Positions 54,665-64,000 of a DNA stretch of 64,000 nt are shown piece by piece. The notes below the pieces were generated by a model. It worked only from the letters and a program-made list of their open reading frames with translations, was not told the DNA's origin and made no database searches. Each line of letters opens with the position of its first letter. Within the stretch, counting starts at the first letter, position 1. Both the position numbers and the translations under genes were made by a program. Source of the DNA: Symbiodinium natans (taxonomy: Eukaryota > Sar > Dinophyceae > Suessiales > Symbiodiniaceae); contig CAJNDS010002260.1 of assembly GCA_905221605.1 (NCBI GenBank), forward strand, positions 295,001-359,000, in the 5' to 3' direction.

Positions 54665-55565
54665 ATGGCTCTTCCTCATACTCTTTTCGCCCGAGAGGGC
54701 CCTAGCTCCCCAGCACCACGTGGGCGCTTGCGCGAGGGCTCTGACCTGCCCCTTCACCACTACTCGCCGCATCGTAAGCCTAGGGCTTCAGGGGTTTATC
54801 ATGGGTTCCCCAAATACCCCCCTCTCCACTACCCCCCCTTACTTCCCCTAAGCCAAATGAATGTTACTTAAGGGGGGGAAAGTCGGGGGGGGGGGGAGTT
54901 TGCAGGGGGTAGGTGGGAGCCCATGGGTTGAGGGTTTAGGGTTTAGGGTTTAGGGTTTAGGTTTAGGGTCTAGGGTTTAGGGTTTAGGTTCAGGGACTAG
55001 GGTGTTTTGGATTCGGGGTGTAAACTGGCCATCCCACGGGCGACGGGCTTCAAAAATCAAGAAGTCCTAGTTGTTTCAGGTTTTCAGGGCTTTGAGTTGT
55101 CAATTGATGTTCTTCTTTGGGTGGTTTTCGTTTGTTTCATAGGGGCTTTAGGGCTTGTAGGGCATTGTAGGGTTTAGGGTTTGAGGGTGTAGGGCCTATC
55201 TAGTTAGAATGGTCGTTGGGATAGCCTATATCATTGTCTAGGAGCTCTGAGGGCTTTACGCTTATTCGCGGTTCAGGGTGCGCTGAATAGAGGCTCTAGG
55301 CAGCTTATGAGGCTTTATACCCTTGGCCCCAAAGCCCCTAGACTTTAGCACCCTAAACCCTAAACCCTAAACCCTAAACCCTAAACCCTAAACCCTAAAC
55401 CCTAAACCCTAAACCCTAAACCCTAAACCCTAAACCCTAAAACGCCAAGCCCCCAAAAAACCTAAACCACAGTTCCTTGAAAGCCCACGCCCTAGCCAAG
55501 CATCTTCAGAGCTCGGCCCCTTTCTCGCCGGAGTTGCGAGCTCCCTTTTCTGGACTGTTCTTTGA
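54665..55565 (+). CDS. Two-exon short protein with hydrophobic C terminus
   Basis: Exon 1, 54665-54773, starts ATG and reads MALPHTLFAREGPSSPAPRG, ending in a canonical GTAAGC donor. Exon 2 from 55510 after TTCAG joins in phase and gives LGPFLAGVASSLFWTVL with TGA at 55563-55565, a hydrophobic end that could anchor in a membrane. The same exon is also open in another frame (SPELRAPFSGLFFEPKNLD, stop 55582-55584), so either product is possible if an exon is missing. The 736-base intron includes a CCCTAAA array. Function unknown. Confidence 0.45.
54798..54885. repeat. C-rich dispersed repeat, family 3
   Basis: TCATGGGTTCCCC, CTACCCCCC and a late CTTAAGGGGGG; a relative lies at 59941-60005 (TCATGGGTTTCCC, CTACCCCCCTTA, CCCCTTAAATAG). 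Confidence 0.5.
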
Positions 55566-55694
55566 GCCCAAGAACCTGGACTAAGACCCGCAAACCTAAG
55601 CCCTAAACCCTAAACCCTAAACCCTAAACCCTAAATCCTAAACCCTAAACCCTAAACCCTCAACCCCTTAGCTTAAGGTCACCTCGGCATCCTC

Positions 55695-56563
55695 ATGGGG
55701 GCAAGGATCCCCCAGACGAGCAGTCCAGGAAGGTTTAGGGTTAGTGGGTTCAAGGTTCAGGGTGAGGGTTTTAGTAGGTTTAGGGTTTACGGGGTAGGGT
55801 CGTTTCATGCACTTTCCCACTGCCTGGCAATAGGTCTGGCAACGATATGGGGGCTGATCAAAGTTAGCCCTAAACCCTAAACCCTAAACCCTAAACCCTA
55901 AGCCCTAAGCCCTATTCCCTAAACCCTAAACCCTAAACCCTAGACCCTAGACCCTAGACCCTAAACCCTAAACCCTAAACCCTAAATCTGTTAAAGAGTA
56001 TTTGGAGGTTTATGGTACTTCTTAGCCTATCATAACTGTACTGAAAACTGTACTTTTACCCATATTGGGGCACTGAGGGGCTTATAGGTGGGTTACAAGT
56101 ACGGGTTTAGGGTTTAGGGTTTAGGGTTTAGCGTTTAGGGTTTATAATTGGTACCATGAACCTCCAAGTAGGGCCTCACCTTCCCACACAAACGAATCTC
56201 TGAAACACGCAGCAGGGCGGCAAAACCATCTTCTCAAGCACAACGCAGGGCTCTGACATGCAACTCGGGCATGGCAAGTGCCGGAGAGCGAAGCACCCGA
56301 AAAGACACAGCGGGATATAGTGTTTAGGGTTTAGGGTTTAGGGTTTGGGATTTAGGGTTTCGGGCTTAGGGTTTAGGATCCAAGCCAGCTTCTGGTGTCG
56401 TCACCATGTAGGCGAAGCCTTGTTTGATCTCTGTCATTCAAGGCTCACATGTAAAGACAAGCTGTTTGTGTATGTGTGCAGTAGTTGGGAGGTCTTCATC
56501 AGTCGGGGCGTTCGGAGCCATTTTGTTCCCAACAGAGGGGGAGGCGCGAGCTACTTTACATAA
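55695..56563 (+). CDS. Short multi-exon gene, basic protein
   Basis: 55695-55732 (MGARIPQTSSPGR) joins in phase at a GTTTAGGG donor to 55834-55862 (SGNDMGADQ). 56216-56319 (TTQGSDMQLGHGKCRRAKHP) joins in phase to 56482-56563 (SWEVFISRGVRSHFVPN), which ends SYFT with TAA. The join between the two pairs is not settled and the intron there carries an inverted-repeat element with a telomere-like array. Rich in basic residues; no family recognised. Confidence 0.52.
55998..56171. mobile_element. Family 2 element containing a telomere-like array
   Basis: Ends GTATTTGGAGGTTTATGGTA and TACCATGAACCTCCAAGTAG pair. About six TTTAGGG units (56103-56148, one unit TTTAGCG) lie between the arms near the right end. 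Confidence 0.75.
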
Positions 56564-56569
56564 TGCTTA

Positions 56570-56790
56570 CATGGTGCTTACAAGTTCCTGCATGTTGCTC
56601 ACTTGGTGCTTACATTGTGCTTACATCGTGCTTGCATGGTGCTTATGTAGTACACGGTGCTCACATAGCGCTTTTAGTTCTTATCACATGGTGCTTGCAT
56701 TGCGCTTACACTGCGCCTATAGGGTGCTTCTATGGTGCTGACATGTTGCTTACATGCTGCTTCCTTAGCATTCCGCTGCCGTACAACTTA
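56570..56790. repeat. Minisatellite of about 12 bases (TTACATGGTGCT)
   Basis: Degenerate repeats of TTACATGGTGCT start a few bases after a stop codon and fill about 220 bases. All three frames are partly open, producing C/L/Y-rich ORFs that I do not call. Confidence 0.8.
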
Positions 56791-57078
56791 CATGGTACTT
56801 CCGAGGCACTTACAGTGATGCCCTTATCGGCGACTTACACCAAGCAAGACAAACGTGAGTGCGTAGTTCTCTCCGTTTGCAGAATGTGACCTTACATCAT
56901 GACCTCCAGTTCTGCACCTTACATCTTACTTCGGGTGCCTTGGATCCTTGCCCCATGGAGCGGACGCTCCGGCACATATGAACGACACCTCTTTACTAGT
57001 CACCTGCATCCTCCCTTGATAGGATGTAGGGTTTAGGACTTAGGGTTGAGGGCAGAAGGGTATGCTACCTCTGATCAG

Positions 57079-58143
57079 TGCCCATGCAGCTGTTTTTTTT
57101 GTCTCGGGTGGACGGCCCCACGGACTTGGGGAATGTGTAAGCTCTGCGGGGGTATGCTGACTTCGACCCTCCAAACCTCCAAATCCCAGAACCCTTAACC
57201 CCCCAAGCCCCAAACCCCAAACCTAAGTCCCAAAAAATCGGCACGTCCAGCCGAGCCGGATCTGAAAGCAGCGCGAAGTTTATAACTCTGCCCGACCAGC
57301 GCTTGCAAAGGGTTTGGGGTCTTAGGCCCATCATTAGGGTTTAGGCGTTTCGGGTTTAGGGTTTAGGGTTGCTGCAAACGGTGTGGTTTAGCCCTAATCC
57401 CTAAACTTGCCCTAGTCCCTACGCCCTAAACCCTAAGCCCTGGTCCAAGGGTTCAGTTGCCCTCTACACCCTAGACCCACACAGCCCTAGACCCTAAGCC
57501 CAACCCTGTTTTCATCTGTGGCAAGCTCTAGACCTCAATGCGCCTTGACGCTCGTAGCAGGGTTTCAGGTTCAGGGCTTGCTAGGGTGTGTGTCGAGTGC
57601 TTCGGCTATGGTTCCGCGCTCTTCAAAGAGCGACTAAACCCCCGAGCCCCCTAACTCTAAACCCTAAACCCTAAACCCTAAACCCTAAACCCTGGACCCT
57701 AAACCCTAAACCCTAAACCCTGAACCCTAAATCCTAAACCCTAAACCCTAAGCCCTGACCCCAAACCCTAAACCCTAAACCCGAAACCCTAAACCCTAAA
57801 CCCTAAACCCTAAGCCCTACCCCGAGCCGTAGAGCCAAAGGCCTGAGCCCCCCAAAATATCAGAATTCAGCACTACTAAGCCTCAGCCCGAAAACCTGAA
57901 CGCCCAAGCTCTAACTCCTAACATGGGTTTAGGGTTTAGGGTGTAGGGTTTAGTTTTTAGGGTTTAGGGTTTAGGGTTCCTATCTCCTTACCCTAAAACC
58001 TAAACCCCAAACCCTGAGGATCAATCACGCCCAGGCGGATTTACTTACAGGGGCTCTCGCGCGTCCAGCGATCGCGGGCATGTGGTGATTTCACCGGACA
58101 AGCCATAAGAGGTTATCTTGGCCAAAGAGAACGACGGGACTAG
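57079..58143 (+). CDS. Three coding islands, unknown gene
   Basis: 57079-57134 (MQLFFLSRVDGPTDLGN, donor GTGTAAGC), 57251-57311 (SESSAKFITLPDQRLQR, ending at GTTTGGGG) and 58051-58143 (ACGDFTGQAIRGYLGQRE, TAG). The second and third join in phase; the first does not fit directly, so an exon or a boundary is missing. No domain recognised. Confidence 0.45.
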
Positions 58144-58321
58144 GTGGTTCCACTACCCTAAACCCTAAACCCTAAACCCTAAACCCTAAACCCTAAACCC
58201 TAAACCCTAAACCCTAAACCCTAAACCCTAAACCCTAAACCCTAAACCCTAAACCCTAAACCCTAAACCCTATAAGTAGATGCTCCGCTGCAAGGTTTCT
58301 GCTGACTTTCTTGCTTTCTAG

Positions 58322-60124
58322 TTCACGAGCTCTGCTGGAGGCTTTGAAAGCATAAGGGGGTTCCGAGGGGCCACGGGAATGCTTGGTTCTTTGGCCAATA
58401 GCCGGCCCTTTGGGGTGTAGGGTTTAGGGTTTAGGGTTTAGGGTTTAGGGGAAACGGGTTTAGGCCTTAGGGTTCCGTGTTGAGGGTTGTAAGAACCTCG
58501 AAGCGTTTCCTTCGGACCCTATCGTCTGAGTGGCAAGCGTGCCCAAAGCTCTGAAAGGTTGGGTTTGAGGTTGGACTTACTATAGGCGCCTTCATAACTA
58601 GAATAGGGTTTTGGGGGGGTTGTTTTAGGAAAGTTATGTAGGGACTCACAAGGGCAAGTTATTCGTAATCATTCCGTCCCCTCCTCTAGTAGCCGTCCCA
58701 CCGTCCCAGTGGATCCTGTGGATTGCGCGAACCCCTCCGGAAAACCTCGGTGGACGTCCCGGACACACTGGGCCTCGTTTGCCTTCTCGGGGCGTTGCAG
58801 GGAAGATCGGGCTCTCAGTTCCGGGGTGCTTCTAGGGAATCTCTAGGGAGGCCTTAGGGTTTAGGCCTTAGGGTTTAGGGTTTAGGGTTTCCCTTTCGGG
58901 AATTTATCTATTTTCCCTTGTTGGGTTCAAGAGGGCCATGTTTTTTCAGAGGGGTTTTTTGAAAGGGCTATCCTAGGCATCCTCACAGGAGTTGGTTGGT
59001 TTTTCCTGCTACGAGCCAGTCAGTTGTGTCACCGACACTTGTCAGTGTCTCTCGCCTTCACAGGGGGGGCTCTCTCCGAGTCTCGACAAAGTATTCGTAG
59101 GGCCTCCGAAGCAATCCCTGAGCCTTTGAGACCGAAGCCCCTCAGCAGAGCCCGAAATCCCCAAACCCTTGAGAGTCTGTGGCTCCGACCTCTGGACTGC
59201 TAGAGGGTTTGTTCAGGGGCGCGGGTTTGGGAGGCTCAGCTCGGATCCGAAAGGTTATGGTCCGGGGCAAAGGACTTTGAATCCACTGAGGCCGACGTCT
59301 CAAAAGTTTAGGGTTTAGGGTTTAGGGTTTAGGGTTTAGGGTTTAGGGTTTCGGAATTCATGTTTTCAAGAGGTCCAGACTCTGCGCAAGCCCCCCCCTC
59401 CAGCAGACAGAACGCCCAAGGTGTTAACAGTGCGTGGCATGGGCAGGCAACCCTATCCTGTAAGCCCCGGGGCGTTGTCGGTTCCTTTATAGTCTAGGTG
59501 CTTGGGAACCTGAGAAGCTCCTACAAGCAGTCTCATGGCCAAACTACCTGCGTGACACATAAGAGTGATCCACCCGTAAAGCAGCAGCAAGAAGTCGCCA
59601 GAACACCGGCTGCAACAGTTTCTCTCTAAGAGCAACAGCCCCGTATCACGAGCAATGAGAGCAAGAAGAGCGCCGCTGAGAGTATGCTGAGCAACAATTC
59701 GCTCACTTATCAACATACGTAGTACGAGCAAGGGCAACACACGTTTGTGACAACATTCGTACGGTTGCAGAAGAACAGGACCAGTCGCGACCATCACAAT
59801 GGGAAGCTCAGTTTGGGTAATTAAGGCCGTCCTCAACGTGTAGCAAGAGTGTAGCCATTTCAGTGTTAGCAGTGCTTCTAAAAGAGATGGCAGAGTAGAC
59901 TTATTCACAATCATGCTGAATCATGCTGGCAGGAGACATACTCATGGGTTTCCCTACTACCCCGCCTCTTTGCTACCCCCCTTAGGCTCCCCCCTTAAAT
60001 AGCCTTAATTAGCGGAAATCCATGAAATACTTGCAATTTCTTGCCATGCCTCTTTCCCCAACCACTGTCCCGTCAAGAAGATAAGGGGGGCCATCGCCAG
60101 TGCTTGGGATTGTGTGCTGCCTGA
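58322..60124 (+). CDS. Multi-exon gene, unknown function
   Basis: 58322-58414 (GGFESIRGFRGATGMLGSL), 58693-58800 (TSVDVPDTLGLVCLLGALQ), 59064-59090 (GGLSPSLDK), 59240-59305 (LWSGAKDFESTEADVSK), 59373-59459 (PPADRTPKVLTVRGMGRQ, canonical GTAAGC donor) and possibly 60101-60124 (CLGLCAA, TGA). All listed exons are phase 0 at both ends, so the chain is consistent. The intron 59460-60100 contains a 153-codon minus-strand frame (59453-59914) that I regard as unsupported. At 60102 another frame (WDCVLPDVE) is also open, so the end is uncertain. Confidence 0.52.
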
Positions 60125-60264
60125 CGTGGAGTACACCCCTAAGCCCTAAACCCCTAAGCCCTAAGCCCTAAGCCCTAAGCCCTAAGCCCTAAGCCCTAAG
60201 CCCTGAGGCCCAAACCCTGAACCCTAAATCCTAAACCCTAAACCCTAAACACTAAACCCTAGAT

Positions 60265-61535
60265 CGCCGGGCTGGCTCCACACAGCGCATCGATGTTTAG
60301 ATTGTCGAGTTGTGGCCCAACTCACGCGAGGAGGACCCCTCCCATACCCCACGCAACCTAAACCTTGAACCCTGAACCCTGAACCGTGAACCCTAAACCC
60401 TAAACCCTGAGCCCTAGACCCTAAACCCTACACCCTGACCTTAAACCCTAAACCCTAAACCCTAACCTTAAACCCTAGACCCAAAGCCCTAAACCCTAAA
60501 CATTAAGCCCTAAACCCCAGACCCTAGACCCTAAATCCCAAAACCTGAAAAGAGGGTTTGAGGGGCCAACGCAAGTCCCCATGCCTCAGATCCCGCTCTA
60601 TGTCAGGGTTCAGAGTTGAGGGTTCAGGGTTTAGGGTTTAGGGTTCAGGGTTGCAACCCTAAATAGCCGCAACCCCCCTAAGTTCTGAGAATCCTAAGTC
60701 CGAAACCCTAAACCCTAAATACCCTAACCCTAAACCCTAAACCCCTCTAAAACCCTAAACCCTAAATACCCTAAACCCCTGAGTACCCTAAACTAAACCC
60801 CTCTGGAGCCCAAAGCCCTGCCACGCCGGCGATGTGACGCGGGCATGGCGCGTGGCACACAGCGGAGCTGCCCGGCTGCAAGGAGTATGTTTAGGGTTTA
60901 GGGCTTAGGGCTTAGGGTTTAGGGTTTAGGCTTTAGGGTTTGAGGCTTTTCGGGTTTAGGGTATCTAGGGTTACAGCATTTCGGATTTCCGGTATGTATT
61001 TAGGCTCTAAGGTATGCCGGGGTTTCGGGTATTTAGGATTTGGGGTTTAGGGTATTTGGGGTTTAAGGCTTTTTAGGTGTTTAGGGTATGTAGGGTGCCC
61101 TTATGCCTAAACCAAAATACCCTAAACCCTACACCCTACACCCTAAACACTAAACCCTAAACCCTAAACCCTAAACCCTAAACCCTAAGCCCTACACTGG
61201 CTTGGGCTTCAGGGCGCAGAGTTCGGAGGTTAAGGGATCTGAGGTCTCGGAGTTTGGTCGTGGTCGAAAAGGCTGGGAGTTTTTAGGGCTCCTGGGTTGG
61301 GGCTCGAAGGCTTAGGGGTTAGGGCTCAGAGGTTTAGGGTTTAGGGTTCAGGGTTCAGGGTTCAGGGTTTAGGGTTTAGGGTTCAGGGTTCAGATTTTAA
61401 AAACCGGCCTTTGGTTTGGGATCAGAGTTTTGGGGTTCAGGGTTTAGGGTGTGTAGTCGACGACCTGACCTGTCTGGTTCAAGCAAGCTTGACATTCTTT
61501 TGCCGCATATGAGCTTCAGATTTTGGTGCCCAAGA
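60265..61535 (+). CDS. Scattered exon-like islands, unassigned
   Basis: Between alternating arrays are short islands bounded by AG and GT: about 60268 (SMFRLSSCGPTHARR, reaching a stop), about 60588 (IPLYVR), about 60865-60890 (ELPGCKEY, ending at GTTTAGGG), about 61222-61290 (RDLRSRSLVVVEKAG) and about 61517-61560 (ILVPKKDSTSRFAG). They are too short to place in one frame chain. They may be the end of the preceding gene or the 5' part of the following one. Confidence 0.35.
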
Positions 61536-61730
61536 AGGACTCTACATCGAGATTCGCTGGGTTCTTGCTAGGGAACTCAAATGAAGTTACCAGAATGCGG
61601 GGCACCATACTACTAGCCGTATAGCCCCAGTATGATAAGTAAATTTAAGTTGCCCCACAACCACCCCTCCACATGCCTATTCAGTATGCAAGGTTTCAGA
61701 AGGTGTTTGTTTTTGAACAGGGTGTAGGGT

Positions 61731-61961
61731 TAAGGGTCTAGTTACCAGGGTTTAGGTACCCGGTCCATGGACCCAAAGTACATACCGCAGTCTGCTGAAC
61801 GGATGCTTAAGGGTCTAGGTACCAGGGTTTAGGTACCCGGTCCATGGACCCAAAGTACATACCGCAGTCTGCTGAACGGATGCTTAAGGGTCTAGGTACC
61901 AGGGTTTAGGTACCCGGTCCATGGACCCATAGTACATACCGCAGTCTGCTGAACGGATGCT
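61731..61961. repeat. Three tandem 77-bp copies before the E2-like gene
   Basis: Units begin at 61731, 61808 and 61885 and differ at very few positions (GTTACC/GGTACC, CCCAAAG/CCCATAG). Each holds the palindrome GGTACC-like words, GGTCCATGGACC and TACCGCAG followed by TCTGCTGAACG, i.e. a possible splice acceptor in every copy. The third copy runs straight into the leader of the gene that starts at 62015. Confidence 0.88.
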
Positions 61962-62014
61962 TTTGCCACGTTCTTGCAACACAGGCCCCCACATCTTCGG
62001 ACCGACCTGCTGCC

Positions 62015-63698
<1,684 letters not shown>

Positions 63699-64000
63699 GG
63701 TTTAGGGTTTAGGGTTTAGGGTTTAGGGTTTAGGGTTTAGGGTTTAGGGTGAAGGGTTTAGGGTTTAGGGTTTGGGGATGAGTACACTTTACACCTTTTT
63801 GGGACACTCGAGTCCCCTGTTGAACTGAAAGTGTACACGTTTTTGGGACAGCTGCAAGTGTGCACGTGTTTTTGGTGGGCGTACGAGTCTCAGCAACTAA
63901 GGGGAAATCTCCTTAAACCCTAAGCATTAAACCCCAAACCCTAAACCCTAAACCCTAAACCTCAAACCCTAAACCCTCTTTACGAAGGAAAGCAGAACCG

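Noticed and set aside
56424-56889. Cysteine/leucine-rich ORFs
   Set aside because: Produced by the 12-base minisatellite after the stop codon at 56561.
59453-59914. 153-codon minus-strand protein
   Set aside because: Lies in an intron between + strand exons, has no motif and no splice or leader context; kept only as a remote possibility.

Overview
This window looks like nuclear DNA of a dinoflagellate. The reasons are: plant-type TTTAGGG repeats scattered in both orientations through the whole 64 kb; short exons separated by long introns; 5' splice sites that are often GC (perhaps GA) as well as GT; 3' sites of the form AG|G; every gene I can orient apart from the retrotransposon pointing the same way (+); and a very large Ty1/copia gag-pol ORF. 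No search could be run, so the taxon is an inference from these habits and not from a marker gene. Read frame by frame, most supplied long ORFs are shadows of repeats; the real coding sequence sits in islands of 20-120 bases between the repeat arrays.

Layout, all + strand unless stated. 334-2776: 3' end of a protein kinase gene. 3740-14055: a gene of more than 20 small exons. 14956-16026: a single-exon gene, and 16284-17341: a small Q-rich gene with introns of about 40 bases; this 13.9-17.35 kb block is almost free of telomere-like repeats. 17482-20692, 20899-23685 (RRM-like) and 24339-24825: further multi-exon genes. 25404-41758: a gene whose 13.8-kb intron (27452-41290) holds a hairpin-rich AT-rich element, itself interrupted by a nearly intact copia element on the minus strand (28651-39518, two 445-bp LTRs differing at two positions, 5-bp target duplication TATAG). 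42537-43066, 43380-49188, 49579-53585, 54665-55565, 55695-56563, 57079-58143, 58322-60124 and scattered exons at 60.2-61.5 kb: more split genes of unknown function. 62015-63698: an E2-like (UBC-fold) protein with a ubiquitin-like domain and no catalytic cysteine.

The main observation is the relation between repeats and splicing. In more than twenty places an exon stops where a TTTAGGG array starts, so that the first repeat unit supplies the donor (GTTTAGG, or GCTTAGG as a GC donor), and exons usually begin just after a CCCTAAA array that ends in CAG. Introns therefore tend to carry inverted telomere-like arrays at their two ends. In the last gene the introns are instead short elements with terminal inverted repeats and a 4-base repeat (GTGG, GTGT, GTGA) of the next exon's start, the signature of introner (transposon-derived intron) insertion. 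At least two short inverted-repeat families in the window contain telomere-like arrays inside them. I propose that the arrays are expanded termini or cargo of introner-like elements. Exon joins were judged by reading frame and phase only; many are firm as coding islands but provisional as gene models.
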